DNA of 64,000 nucleotides, taken from the NCBI GenBank assembly GCA_964612675.1, contig CAZTDD010000018.1, positions 1-64,000 on the forward strand. The letters run 5' to 3'. Below are positions 41,616-50,951 of this stretch, piece after piece. The number at the start of each line of letters is the position of its first letter. Positions within the stretch are counted from its first letter, which is position 1. This DNA is from CAZTDD01 sp964612675. Its GTDB lineage: Bacteria; Hinthialibacterota; Hinthialibacteria; Hinthialibacterales; JAKPRU01. Below the pieces are notes generated by a model. The model did not search any database. It was given only the letters and a program-made list of their open reading frames with translations, and was not told the DNA's origin. The position numbers and the translations under genes were made by a program.

Positions 41616-43460
41616 ATGACTGACCGACATTCCGACCGATTCGTCTCCTGCCAGGAACTGGGTTCGTTTTTCCTCACGCGAAACCTGGAAGCGCTTAAGA
41701 ATCGGTGGCCCCGGTTGGCGGACATGGTTCAGCAAACGGATTCCAGCAATGTCCTATTGATTCCGGATGGCGGTCCGAATTACCGCTGCCGCATTGGGGA
41801 CACATGGATTCACGGTCCGGAACCCATCGCGAAAGAACTCGAAAGACTGCGCAAACCCGTTGAAAGAGCGCTACAAACGCCCAATACGGATCTCCTCTAT
41901 CTGCACGGTACCGGCTTGGGCTATATGGCTGCGGAGATCGTGCATCGAACCAAACCGCGTGGCGATCCTCACGAAATCCCCATAGGAATTGTTTTTCTTG
42001 AGCATCGCGCAGAGATGTTCAAAGCCATGCTCCAACTCAGCGATTGGACACCTGTTCTGCAGTCGCCTCGAATGTTTTTTTGCATGGGCGCAGAGATCGG
42101 AAAGACCTGTCGGGAAATCCACGGGAGGTACCTTCTGGATGCTTCCGGTCGGCCTGTCCACATCCCATGCCGACAATTGCCCCCGGATGAAGCGCAGATC
42201 TACCGTCAAGCGACGTTGGAAATCGACCGGTCACGCCGCAAATATCACGTTGTCAAGCAACAACAAGACACAGAACTCCGGAACAGGCGTTCCAAACCGG
42301 TAAGAAAGATCGAGAGAATATGGGCTTGGGTCGGAACCCGCGATCGCGCCGTTCAGTATCCAATACGGGGCCTCCTATCGGCGTTTGGAAGAATGGGTTT
42401 TGAGACCCGTCTTCTTGAAGTCGATCCGGAAAGCTACCGACCTCCGTGGCACAACTTCATCGACCTCCGTTCGTATAATCCGGATCTGGTGATTCAGGCC
42501 AACCTGCCGAGTACGCTTCTGTTTCCGCCGGAGTTCGCCGAAAGTCTCCCGATTCCGCGGATTATATGGTATCTCGATAATCCTCGGAATTTCTGGCACC
42601 AACGCCCGGGGTATTCCTTCACCGAACACGATTACGTCTTTGTGTGGGACGAGTCCTACAAGGAATTCCTGCAGTCCTGCGGGGCAAAGGGTGTACACGT
42701 TCTTCCTCTTGCCACGGAACCGCAATCCCCGGTCGATCCTCAACAGCGATTCCGCTGTACGTTGTCTTTTGTCGGGCAGGTTATCGATCAACGACACATC
42801 TGGAACCGCCTTGCTCCCGAACAAATCGGGGCTTTGGACAAGATGGTCCAGCTCTATATGCAGCGTCCTTCCGCAGGCATTCGCTCTCTGGCCGGCGGTC
42901 TTTCGAGCCGCGAAAATGCACTGGTCCAACAGATAACGTCTCAACTTGGCTTGTCACTGCCCTATTTCTTGTACGGCGAAGGAAACACACGGCGCCGGGT
43001 AGCGATATTGGAGGCGGTCGCTCAGTACGGTCTCAAACTCTACGGTCCGGATGCATGGTTGAAAGTCACCCGCGACGACTCTCCTCTGCGCGGCTGCTTT
43101 TGCGGTCTTATCGATTACCAAAATGAGTTCCCGGTCCTGAGCCGGTCTTCGACAATCAATCTCAATGTACGCAGCCTGCAGTCTCTCCGAAGTCTCAATA
43201 TGCGGGATTATGATGTCCCGCTGCAGGGCGGATTCCTTCTCAGTGAATGGGTCGACGGCGCGGACTCTTCTTTCGAACCCGATAAGGAGATGGCTTTTTG
43301 GCAAGGGATCGATGATTTGAAAAAGAAGATCGAATGGTACCTGGATCGCCCCGAAGAAAGAGAACAGATCATTCAACGCGGAAGAGACCGGATACTTCGA
43401 GACCACACTTATGACGCACGCGCGAAACAGGTAATGGAGATTCTGAGTGAATCGCTCTGA
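41616..43460 (+). CDS. CgeB-like glycosyltransferase
   Basis: The 614-residue protein carries an N-terminal domain of unknown type and then the CgeB-like glycosyltransferase region (WAWVGTRDRAVQYPIRGLLSAF, IPRIIWYLDNPRNFW, DYVFVWDESYKEFLQSCG). The C-terminus has GRDRILRDHTYDARAKQVMEI, matching the end domain of group 1 transferases. It likely adds a sugar to a glycan in the cytosol or at the membrane. The ATG at 41616 is used; a GTG at 41583 is possible. It lies divergent from the sugar-phosphate cluster and converges on the large HAD gene. Confidence 0.75.
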   Translation: MTDRHSDRFVSCQELGSFFLTRNLEALKNRWPRLADMVQQTDSSNVLLIPDGGPNYRCRIGDTWIHGPEPIAKELERLRKPVERALQTPNTDLLYLHGTGLGYMAAEIVHRTKPRGDPHEIPIGIVFLEHRAEMFKAMLQLSDWTPVLQSPRMFFCMGAEIGKTCREIHGRYLLDASGRPVHIPCRQLPPDEAQIYRQATLEIDRSRRKYHVVKQQQDTELRNRRSKPVRKIERIWAWVGTRDRAVQYPIRGLLSAFGRMGFETRLLEVDPESYRPPWHNFIDLRSYNPDLVIQANLPSTLLFPPEFAESLPIPRIIWYLDNPRNFWHQRPGYSFTEHDYVFVWDESYKEFLQSCGAKGVHVLPLATEPQSPVDPQQRFRCTLSFVGQVIDQRHIWNRLAPEQIGALDKMVQLYMQRPSAGIRSLAGGLSSRENALVQQITSQLGLSLPYFLYGEGNTRRRVAILEAVAQYGLKLYGPDAWLKVTRDDSPLRGCFCGLIDYQNEFPVLSRSSTINLNVRSLQSLRSLNMRDYDVPLQGGFLLSEWVDGADSSFEPDKEMAFWQGIDDLKKKIEWYLDRPEEREQIIQRGRDRILRDHTYDARAKQVMEILSESL

Positions 43461-43474
43461 GATTTGCCGTAACT

Positions 43475-44818
43475 CTATCGAAAAAGTTCGGTGAGTTCTT
43501 CAAGACTCTTCACAACCAGATCCGGCTTCGACTCTTCCAGGTGCCTTCGACCCAGCACGCCCGCGACGCCTGAAAGAACGGCGACAGTGGGACATCCGAT
43601 CTTTTTCCCCGCCCAGATATCCGCCACAGCGTCTCCCACAACGGCAAAGCGACGGTGTTGGTGAGAATCGTATCTGCCTTTGTAGAGATTCAAATCGGTC
43701 TCCTCAGGATGAATCGATCGAAGGAAAACGAACGGATGCGGTTTCGAAAGAGATTCATCGATTCGGTATTTGCGCAAAACGCGTTGAGCTTTCTCCAGCT
43801 CGTCATGCGTAGCGATTCGGGTCGCCTCGAAGAATCGATCCAGCTTCCACCGCCTAAGGGGAGAAACGATCTCGACGCGCGGCCGCCCTGTGGCAATACC
43901 AAGCCGCAGGCCGGACTCCCTGAGACTCGAAAGAACCATCTGCGTACGTTCCATACCCAGTAACGGATCTTCTTTGTGGATGAGACCGGGTTTCGGCCAG
44001 GCTCGAACGGGACGTCCGCTCTCCCGCGCGTACAACTCTTCGCCGAGATACCACTCCTGAAAAACCTCTCTCATGTCTCCCCACAACGCTGTGTTGCGTC
44101 CAAAAAGCCCTCCGAATTCCGCACCGATTTCGTGCACGGATTCATGCGCGCTGGAAAGCAGATCCAATCCCCGCGTCTGTGGGTGAAAATCGTCAAACAA
44201 TTGCAGATCGATTCCTTTGTGCGGTGCGATCTTTACGGAGCGGGAACGGAGCCATTCGCCCCAAACCATGAAATCCGCAATTCGAAGTGCCGAAGACCAA
44301 TCGCCCCGGGCAGCTGCCTGCCGATAAACCTTAGCGAGTTTACCGAGCCCTTCTTCGACTTCCTTCTCTCCCATCAGTTTCTCCGAGCGAACAGCAAGTC
44401 CTTCGGCGCTTTCCCAGTCGCGCGTGTCCTCATTGTTGTCAACAGGCTTCTCGGAAGATGTCAGGCTGTGCAAACTGCGGATGAACAGCGGAGCCAGGTA
44501 GAGAACAGCAACCAGGTAGGCAAGATCCCAATTCGTGCTGATACCGCGCGACTTACAGCGGATAATCAGATCGCTGGGCAGGTATTTTCGCCACTCGTGC
44601 CGCGCTCCGGCAGCCATGCGGCGGTAGAACACCTCGGGGATGGACGTATAGTCCGGCGGACTGAGACCGAGATAAAGCGGACTCTCGAAAAGCTCCCGGA
44701 TGGTCAGTCCGGCTGCATCGAAATAGCTTTCCTCCGACGTCACTACACCGTCCATATCCAGCACCAGTGTATCCACGTCTCGGAATGCTTCTGGTAGATC
44801 GGATCGTGCCATCGTCAT
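43475..44818 (-). CDS. Large HAD-superfamily hydrolase
   Basis: The 447-residue protein has VDTLVLDMDGVVTSEESYF near the N-terminus with the nucleophile Asp, and FAVVGDAVADIWAGKKIGCPTVAVLSG near the C-terminus as motif IV. About 230 residues are inserted between motif I and the next HAD motif (SGLRLGIATGRP), far more than usual caps. Part of the insert is predicted helical. It may be a phosphatase with an unusual cap; the substrate is unknown. It starts 12 bases after the mqnE stop in an operon with mqnE and the NtrC-type regulator. Confidence 0.75.
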   Translation of the reverse strand: MTMARSDLPEAFRDVDTLVLDMDGVVTSEESYFDAAGLTIRELFESPLYLGLSPPDYTSIPEVFYRRMAAGARHEWRKYLPSDLIIRCKSRGISTNWDLAYLVAVLYLAPLFIRSLHSLTSSEKPVDNNEDTRDWESAEGLAVRSEKLMGEKEVEEGLGKLAKVYRQAAARGDWSSALRIADFMVWGEWLRSRSVKIAPHKGIDLQLFDDFHPQTRGLDLLSSAHESVHEIGAEFGGLFGRNTALWGDMREVFQEWYLGEELYARESGRPVRAWPKPGLIHKEDPLLGMERTQMVLSSLRESGLRLGIATGRPRVEIVSPLRRWKLDRFFEATRIATHDELEKAQRVLRKYRIDESLSKPHPFVFLRSIHPEETDLNLYKGRYDSHQHRRFAVVGDAVADIWAGKKIGCPTVAVLSGVAGVLGRRHLEESKPDLVVKSLEELTELFR

Positions 44819-44830
44819 CTCACGTCCGGC

Positions 44831-45931
44831 TCAATGAGCCATCTCGCAGGGTTCGTACAGGCTGGTTCGTTCAACCGGAATCCGTCCTGTTTCTTCAATG
44901 AATGCGCGGATCTCTCGGACCGTCAACTCGCGAGGCGAGGTCGCTCCCGCCATGTGCGTGATTCGCTCGTCCACCACCGTTCCGTCGAGGTCGTCCGCAC
45001 CGAAACAAAGGGCGACCTGCGCCAATCGTGTGCCAAGCATCACCCAGTACGCCTTCATGTGCGGAACATTATCCAACATCAAACGCGAAATTGCCATAAT
45101 CCGCAGACTGCGAAGACCGCTCGGTCCCCTGCCGCCCAGCCGGTTTCCCTGCGGGTGATAGGCAAGCGGGACAAACGCTTGAAATCCGCCGGTCTTGTCC
45201 TGCGCCTCGCGAAGAAGCTGAAGATGTTGAATAATCTCCTCCTCCGTCTCGATATGACCATACAACATGGTTGCGTTTGTGGGTATCCCCATTCGATGGG
45301 CCGCTTGATGGATGTCCAACCAGCGAATCATGCTGATCTTGTCCGGACATAAGGCTCGCCGTATACGGTCGGAGGCTACTTCCGCTCCACCGCCCGGCAT
45401 CGAATTCAGCCCCGCCTCGACCAGCCGATGCAGGATCTCGTGGATCTCCAAACCGGAGATTTGAGAGAAATGGTCGATCTCCGAGGCGGTGAAACATTTC
45501 AAATGAAGAGACGGAAACTGCCGGGACAACTCTCTGAGCATGTCGAGGTAGAATTCAAACGGCAAAGAAGGATGATTACCGCCAACGATATGTAATTCCG
45601 TTGCGCCCGACTCAGCAGCCTCTTGCGCTCGTTCGAGAATATCTTTCAGCGTCAACTCGAACGCACCCTCATCGTCGGGCTTCCTGCTGAACGAACAGAA
45701 TCGGCACTGGGATCTGCAGATGTTGCTATAGTTGATATGACGGTTGACGTTGTAATACGCGACGTTTCCATGGAGTTGTTCCCGTACGGCATCGGCACGT
45801 CTTCCCAGATCGTGGAGAGGCTCGTTGCGGAGCAAATCGAGTCCCTCATCAGAACTGATACGGATCGCATTACCACCGACGGCATCGTGCGTTGTCTGAC
45901 GTTCCATTTGCAAACCGTTTTCTGTCGTCAT
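44831..45931 (-). CDS. mqnE: Aminodeoxyfutalosine synthase
   Basis: The 366-residue radical-SAM protein has the cluster motif CRSQCRFC and GATELHIVGGNHPSLPFEFY, which fit MqnE. MqnE joins 3-[(1-carboxyvinyl)oxy]benzoate to S-adenosylmethionine to make aminodeoxyfutalosine in the futalosine route to menaquinone. The other genes (mqnA, mqnC, mqnD) are not in the window. It lies between the sigma-54 regulator (21 bases upstream) and the large HAD gene. Length and motif spacing match the family. MqnC is the closest alternative, but the end of the protein fits MqnE better. Confidence 0.9.
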   Translation of the reverse strand: MTTENGLQMERQTTHDAVGGNAIRISSDEGLDLLRNEPLHDLGRRADAVREQLHGNVAYYNVNRHINYSNICRSQCRFCSFSRKPDDEGAFELTLKDILERAQEAAESGATELHIVGGNHPSLPFEFYLDMLRELSRQFPSLHLKCFTASEIDHFSQISGLEIHEILHRLVEAGLNSMPGGGAEVASDRIRRALCPDKISMIRWLDIHQAAHRMGIPTNATMLYGHIETEEEIIQHLQLLREAQDKTGGFQAFVPLAYHPQGNRLGGRGPSGLRSLRIMAISRLMLDNVPHMKAYWVMLGTRLAQVALCFGADDLDGTVVDERITHMAGATSPRELTVREIRAFIEETGRIPVERTSLYEPCEMAH

Positions 45932-45952
45932 TTCCTACGTAACGCTATCACT

Positions 45953-47377
45953 TTATTCGCTTTTCTTGTGAGTTCGCCACGAGGGGTGCGAAAGTCCGTA
46001 TTTCCTCACCCGTGCGTTCATTCTGTCAGGCGAGATCCCCAGAAGGGCCGCCGCATCCCGCTGGACCCAATCGCATCGTTCCAGCGCCTGGACAATTGCC
46101 GCGCGTTCCAGGTCCTCCAACCGCAGTCCTTCAGCCGGCAGTTCGAATGCCCCACTGTCCGTTGAATGGCTCTCGGAGGATACACTCAGCCCTTCGCGCT
46201 GCAGATCTTTTGGACTCAACACGACAATTCCACGGATGACTACCCGCTCCATGATATTCTTCAGTTCCCGTACATTGCCCGGCCAATCGTACCGAGTCAG
46301 AATATCCGACGATTCGTCCGAAAGAGACGGTTTTGATTTTCGGTATCGCTGAGCATAGTGCTGAAGATAGTACTCGGCCAACGGGATAATATCGAGTTTG
46401 CGTTCGCGAAGAGGCGGGACATGCACGTGAATAACGTCCAGCCGGTAATACAGATCCTGCCGGAACCGCTCTTCCGCAACTTCGGCCTTCAAATCCTTAT
46501 TCGTGGCGGCGATGACACACAGATCGACCGAGATTTTCTTTTCGCCGCCCAGACGCTCAAAACTCTGCGTGTCCAGTGCGCGAAGAATCTTGCCCTGGCT
46601 TTCGAGAGGCATATCGCCGACCTCATCAAGAAACAAGATCCCGCCGCTTGCCAGTTCGAGCTTCCCGCGCTTTCGGCTGGTCGCGCCGGTGAATGCCCCC
46701 TGTTCATGCCCAAAAACTTCCGATTGAAACATGTTATCGGACGGTAGCGCGGCACAGTTCACATCCACGAACGGTTTCTGCGACCGCGGACTTTGCCGAT
46801 GAACGTAGCGCGCGACAAGCTCTTTCCCCACACCGGTTTCACCCGTAATCAATAAATTGGCTTCGGTCGAGGCGATTTCTTTCAACTCATTCAAAACACT
46901 CGACATCTCCGGCGAAACTGCAACGATCTCGCCGAATTCGCTGCGATCGTCGAGTTCCTGCCGCAAACGGACATTCTCCCGCTGAAGCTCCGCATCTTCC
47001 AACACCTTTCGAACGCGTAAAACGATTTCGTCTCGTTCGGAGTCTTTCGTCAGATAGTCGGCAGCCCCTTCTTTCAAGCATTCCACCGCCACCCGGACAC
47101 TGTCGACCGACGTGAGTACAACAAACGGGATGTCCGGATCGAGCCCTTCTCCGCCCTGTTTGACTTCTTTCAATAGATCGACACCGCTCATGCCCGGCAT
47201 CTTCACATCGGAGAGAACAAGGTCGAACGCTTCACGCCGCAAAAGACCGAGCGCTTCCTCGCCTCCGAGGGCGAGCTGCGCATCGAAATCTTCGAGTTGG
47301 AGATTTCGCTTCAGTCTCTCCCCGTACCGAGAATCATCCTCAACGACAAGTATTTTGTAACGCTTCTTCTTTGTCAT
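45953..47377 (-). CDS. Sigma-54-dependent response regulator (NtrC family)
   Basis: The 474-residue protein has a receiver domain (ILVVEDDSRYGERL, DLVLSDVKMPGMSG with phosphoacceptor Asp near residue 56), then the AAA+ domain with ITGETGVGKELVARYVH and the GAFTGA loop for sigma-54 contact. The C-terminal helix-turn-helix reads IVQALERCDWVQRDAAALLG. It activates transcription from sigma-54 promoters on phosphorylation. It heads an operon with mqnE and the large HAD protein. No kinase is next to it; the kinases at 48921 and 50952 are candidates. Confidence 0.93.
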   Translation of the reverse strand: MTKKKRYKILVVEDDSRYGERLKRNLQLEDFDAQLALGGEEALGLLRREAFDLVLSDVKMPGMSGVDLLKEVKQGGEGLDPDIPFVVLTSVDSVRVAVECLKEGAADYLTKDSERDEIVLRVRKVLEDAELQRENVRLRQELDDRSEFGEIVAVSPEMSSVLNELKEIASTEANLLITGETGVGKELVARYVHRQSPRSQKPFVDVNCAALPSDNMFQSEVFGHEQGAFTGATSRKRGKLELASGGILFLDEVGDMPLESQGKILRALDTQSFERLGGEKKISVDLCVIAATNKDLKAEVAEERFRQDLYYRLDVIHVHVPPLRERKLDIIPLAEYYLQHYAQRYRKSKPSLSDESSDILTRYDWPGNVRELKNIMERVVIRGIVVLSPKDLQREGLSVSSESHSTDSGAFELPAEGLRLEDLERAAIVQALERCDWVQRDAAALLGISPDRMNARVRKYGLSHPSWRTHKKSE

Positions 47378-47558
47378 AACTCGTTCACGTTTTCAACAGC
47401 CGCCGCTTCTGTCATTGTACAGCAATCCGGGTTCAGCTATGATGAACCCTATCAGAGGATAAGATATCATTCGAGATGTCCGTTCCGCGGTCGATATGCA
47501 GCCTTCGACTGGGCATCCGTATCGGGCGCAAGAATGACGATGTGGCAAGAACGGGTCT

Positions 47559-47832
47559 CAACCCCCTCTTTTCTCCCCTACCTTTGGCCACGCAAGCGTG
47601 GCCCTCTTGGGGGAGAAAAGAGATTAGGTACGCTCGTTTCTATTCCTCCCCCGAAGATCGGGGGAGGTTAGGAGGCAATGTCATTAAGTTAAGTTTCAGA
47701 GAAGGAGCGAGGGGAGGGCGAACCTCCTGGTGAGCCGCATTCTTCTTCATTTCGGCTCGGCGGGAGCCTCGCCCTCCCAGTAAACGGCTTCGCCCTTTGC
47801 TAACTTAATGACATTGGGTTAGGAGGGGGTTG
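47559..47832. repeat. CAACCCCCTC/GAGGGGGTTG inverted-repeat element carrying the MITE
   Basis: CAACCCCCTC (47559-47568) and GAGGGGGTTG (47823-47832) are exact inverted ends. Inside are a long hairpin 47568-47620 (CTTTTCTCCCC with GGGGAGAAAAG, inner GGCCACGC-AA-GCGTGGCC) and a second hairpin 47645-47667 (CCTCCCCCGA-AGA-TCGGGGGAGG). The 141-bp MITE (47676-47816) interrupts the element after GGTTAGGAGG. A related uninterrupted copy of its right part lies at 56934-56970. Confidence 0.7.
47666..47826. mobile_element. MITE copy 2 with a perfect 10-bp target duplication
   Basis: The element spans 47676-47816 (141 bp), starting CAATGTCATTAAGTTA and ending TTAATGACATTG. It is the inverse complement of copy 1 (10179-10319) with only a few differences. 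The target GGTTAGGAGG is duplicated exactly at 47666-47675 and 47817-47826. It lies in the leader region of hypE, 63 bases before its start, and could affect its transcription. Confidence 0.93.
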
Positions 47833-47879
47833 AAAACGTGACTTTTTGCCACCCCGTCAAGAATGAGGAAGTTTCCTTC

Positions 47880-48893
47880 GTGAGTTCTACTGACACTCAT
47901 ATTCGCCTGGCACACGGCAGCGGCGGCACCGCCAGCGAAGACCTGCTTAAGGAAGTGATTTTCCCGATCCTCGGAACTGAAGAATCCCAGGGACTCGATG
48001 CCGCCCTCCTGGATATCGGAGAATCGAAAGTCGCCTTCACAACGGACGGTTTTGTTGTCCAGCCACTGGAGTTCCCAGGCGGCAATATCGGCAAGCTGTC
48101 GGTTTGTGGAACTGCAAACGATTTGGCTGTGATGGGCGCACGGCCGTTCGCGCTGGCCGTCGGATTGATCCTTGAAGAAGGGCTGCCGGTAGAAGTCTTG
48201 AAGAATATCCTGGAATCGTTGGCGCAGGAAGCCAAACGCGCGGGGACTCGTGTCGTCGCCGGAGACACCAAAGTAGTCCGGAAAGGCGAGACCGACGGGA
48301 TCTACATCACCACCTCGGGCATAGGCATTTGCAGCGAAATCTGGGCACTCCATCCGAGTCGAATCGAAGAGCGAGACGCAATACTTGTCACCGGCACGAT
48401 CGGCGATCATGGAGCAGCCGTCCTGGCCGCTCGAGAGTCTTTTGGCTTGGAAGGAAATCTGCTCAGTGACTGCGCGTGTATATGGCCGATCGTCGAGTCG
48501 ATCCGGGAGTTTGCCGACTCGATTCATTTCATGCGCGATCCGACACGGGGAGGTCTCGCAGCGGTGTTGCACGAAGCGGTCTCATCATCGAATCTGGGAG
48601 TGGAACTAGTTGAGAGCCAATTACCCGTGAAACCGGAAGTGGCCGGGTTCACAGAGATCCTCGGGATCGATCCTCTATATTTGGCCTGCGAAGGCCGTAT
48701 CCTCCTGATCGTTCGGGATCGCCATGCGGAACCCATTCTCGAAAGAATCAAAGAGACCCCTCTTGGAAGAGAAACTTCAATAATCGGGAAAGTCACACCA
48801 AGAAGACAGTCGACGGTTGTACTCAGGAATCCATACGGAAGCTCGCGTAGCGTGGAAAACATGGCGGGGGAGCAGCTGCCGAGAATCTGTTGA
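47880..48893 (+). CDS. hypE: Hydrogenase maturation carbamoyl dehydratase
   Basis: The 337-residue protein has the HypE/PurM-like fold: HIRLAHGSGGTASEDLLKEVI, FTTDGFVVQPLEFPGGNIGKLSVCG and GDHGAAVLAARESFGLEG, ending in PRIC. HypE makes the thiocyanate on its C-terminal Cys, which becomes the cyanide ligand of [NiFe] hydrogenases with HypF. No hydrogenase or other hyp gene is in the window. GTG at 47880 with GAGGAAG upstream is chosen; an upstream GTG would start in poorly conserved sequence. The MITE and hairpins precede it. It converges on the receiver-kinase gene. Confidence 0.87.
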   Translation: MSSTDTHIRLAHGSGGTASEDLLKEVIFPILGTEESQGLDAALLDIGESKVAFTTDGFVVQPLEFPGGNIGKLSVCGTANDLAVMGARPFALAVGLILEEGLPVEVLKNILESLAQEAKRAGTRVVAGDTKVVRKGETDGIYITTSGIGICSEIWALHPSRIEERDAILVTGTIGDHGAAVLAARESFGLEGNLLSDCACIWPIVESIREFADSIHFMRDPTRGGLAAVLHEAVSSSNLGVELVESQLPVKPEVAGFTEILGIDPLYLACEGRILLIVRDRHAEPILERIKETPLGRETSIIGKVTPRRQSTVVLRNPYGSSRSVENMAGEQLPRIC

Positions 48894-48920
48894 GGTTACG
48901 CTCTATTCGTTTTGCTCCTG

Positions 48921-50057
48921 CTAACCGTGTTTCTGCGGCAGACGAATTGTGACGGTGGTCCCTTGGTCGACTTCACTTTCGATCTCAATTGTGCCCTCAT
49001 GGCTGTCCATAATCGTTTTCGCAACGCTCAATCCTAAGCCGATTCTCTCTGTACCGGTTTGATTTCGTCGGGCGGCAAACGGCTCAAAGACGTTCTCCAG
49101 CAGGTCGGAAGGAATTCCAATTCCTTCGTCGGAGACAACAATAACCTCGTCGTTTGCAACGCTCTGGATACGAATCGTCAGATGCCCTCCCCCGCTCATC
49201 GCCTGCCGCGCATTATCCAACACGTTAAAAATCACCTGCGAGATCTGCCCCGGATCGCAGAAGACAGTGTGGTCGCCTTCAAACTCTTTGACCACCTCGA
49301 TCTCCCGCTTGTTGAAGTCCCGCTCCAATAAAGCCAGGGTATTATCAAGAATCTCAGTCAATCGACACACTTGCCGCGTGGTATGTTGACGCCGGGCGAA
49401 AACCAGAAGATTGCTGGTAATATGTTTCGCGCGGTTACAGGACCGCTGAATCACCTCAAGGGCCTGCTGAGTCAGCTCACGATCCTCGGTTCGGCTTGCG
49501 AGTTCGGCATAGCCGAGCATCGCTCCGATCAGGTTGTTGAACTCATGGGCCACACCGGAGGCCAGGGACCCTACCGCAGCCAGTCCGGACCGGCGGACAA
49601 CCTCCTCTTCGAGATACCCTTTCGCTTCTTGAAGTTGTCGCACCAGTTCATATCGCTCAACAATCATCTCGTAATGTTGGATGGCACGGCGAATACTTGT
49701 CTCGAGGATGGGTACCTGGAAGGGTTTCGTCACATAATCGAATGCGCCAAGACGCATGGCTTCAACGGGGGTTTCAAACTCCCGCTGAACGGTGCTCATA
49801 ATGACCAAAAGATCGGGCTTGATTTGTTTGAGACATCGGAGCGTCTCCAACCCGTCCATCCCCGGCATCACAATGTCCAACAATACAAGGTGCACGGGTA
49901 TGTCCGCCACGGACCTGATGGCTTCCTCCCCGCTGCTAGCTTCTGCATATTCCAACCCCATGGAAGCGACAACATCCCGCATGACGGTCCGGGCCATCCG
50001 ATTGTCGTCTACAATGAGCACACGGGGACGAGGAGCCTTCAACTCCATTAACGACAC
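48921..50057 (-). CDS. Response-regulator/histidine-kinase hybrid
   Basis: The 378-residue protein begins with a receiver domain (VLIVDDNRMARTVMRDVV, LVLLDIVMPGMDG with phosphoacceptor Asp) and continues through a coiled coil to the kinase. The phosphoacceptor is in GSLASGVAHEFNNLIGAMLGY, and the ATPase shows NVLDNARQAM and GLGLSVAKTIMD. Such REC-first kinases pick up phosphate from another system and pass it on. The start at GTG 50057 has GGGAGG six bases upstream. It has no membrane segments, so it is cytosolic. A partner could be the NtrC-type regulator at 45953. Confidence 0.88.
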   Translation of the reverse strand: MSLMELKAPRPRVLIVDDNRMARTVMRDVVASMGLEYAEASSGEEAIRSVADIPVHLVLLDIVMPGMDGLETLRCLKQIKPDLLVIMSTVQREFETPVEAMRLGAFDYVTKPFQVPILETSIRRAIQHYEMIVERYELVRQLQEAKGYLEEEVVRRSGLAAVGSLASGVAHEFNNLIGAMLGYAELASRTEDRELTQQALEVIQRSCNRAKHITSNLLVFARRQHTTRQVCRLTEILDNTLALLERDFNKREIEVVKEFEGDHTVFCDPGQISQVIFNVLDNARQAMSGGGHLTIRIQSVANDEVIVVSDEGIGIPSDLLENVFEPFAARRNQTGTERIGLGLSVAKTIMDSHEGTIEIESEVDQGTTVTIRLPQKHG

Positions 50058-50226
50058 ATCGATCCTCCCTGTCAATCAATCCATTCAGTGCTTTTCTTCT
50101 CTTGTTGCGCGGAACCCGACATCGGACAAGGTTACCATACATCCATGGTCACCGTCGATAGCATCGGCGAATGCTCGTATTATATTAGAGACCGGACTTT
50201 TTGCCATGTATGGTCGGAGAATCCTT

Positions 50227-50916
50227 ATGCGTGTGTGTATCGTTTCGCTTATTGCGCTTCTGACAATATCGCTTTCTTTGCCTCTTAACGTCGAAAGCCA
50301 GAACAGGGAGTTCGTCGGCGGCGGACTCTCACTGGCCCGACTCAAATACGGGGGCGGAGGAGATTGGTACAGCAATCCCACATCCCTACCGAATCTTCTG
50401 GAGGCGTTGCGAGACCGGATCGACCTACCGTTTCCCGAAAAGGAATCCGTGGTCGAGCCCTCCGATCCGGCCCTGTTCAATTACCCAATCGTCTTCCTGA
50501 ACGGACACGGGACCGTCCGATTCACCGAAACCGAATTGGACCATTTGAGGCAGTACCTTCGGCGGGGCGGTTTTCTTTGGGCGGATGACAACTACGGCAT
50601 GGATGAGTCTTTCCGTGAAGAAATGAAAAGGCTCTTTCCCGACCATCCCCTGGTCCCGCTGCCTCACGATCACCCGATTTACAGTTACTACTATGATTTC
50701 GAATCCGGGCCTCCGAAAATCCATCTCCATGACGGGCTGCCCGCGCAGGGTCTCGGAATTCATGTTGACGGTCGGCTGGTGGTTTACTATACCTACCAAT
50801 GTGACATCGGCGACGGGATGGAAAGCGAGGGAGTCCACCCGGAGGATTCACCCGAGAAACGGGAAGCTGCCCTGCGAATGGGGATCAATGTTGTACTGTT
50901 TGCGCTGAGTTCCTGA
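50227..50916 (+). CDS. DUF4159-type exported protein
   Basis: The 229-residue protein has a signal peptide (VCIVSLIALLTISLSLPL) and then the DUF4159-like block FVGGGLSLARLKYGGGGDW and FLWADDNYGMDESFREEM. The fold is like a glutamine amidotransferase-type domain without its catalytic Cys. No enzyme role is known to me; such proteins often lie next to von Willebrand or MoxR-type genes, but here they are beside a sensor kinase. The ATG at 50227 has GGAGA seven bases upstream; a longer open frame to 49792 overlaps the kinase on the other strand and is rejected. Confidence 0.7.
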   Translation: MRVCIVSLIALLTISLSLPLNVESQNREFVGGGLSLARLKYGGGGDWYSNPTSLPNLLEALRDRIDLPFPEKESVVEPSDPALFNYPIVFLNGHGTVRFTETELDHLRQYLRRGGFLWADDNYGMDESFREEMKRLFPDHPLVPLPHDHPIYSYYYDFESGPPKIHLHDGLPAQGLGIHVDGRLVVYYTYQCDIGDGMESEGVHPEDSPEKREAALRMGINVVLFALSS

Positions 50917-50951
50917 GAGCAGACGGAATCGATTCCGTCTTGATTCCGGAA

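Noticed and set aside
43976..44797. 273-codon plus-strand open frame.
   Set aside because: It lies opposite the large HAD gene, which has both conserved HAD motifs, and has no recognisable features of its own.
49792..50226. Upstream extension of the DUF4159 gene to 49792.
   Set aside because: It overlaps the receiver-kinase gene on the other strand and lacks family similarity; a signal peptide and ribosome site fix the start at 50227.
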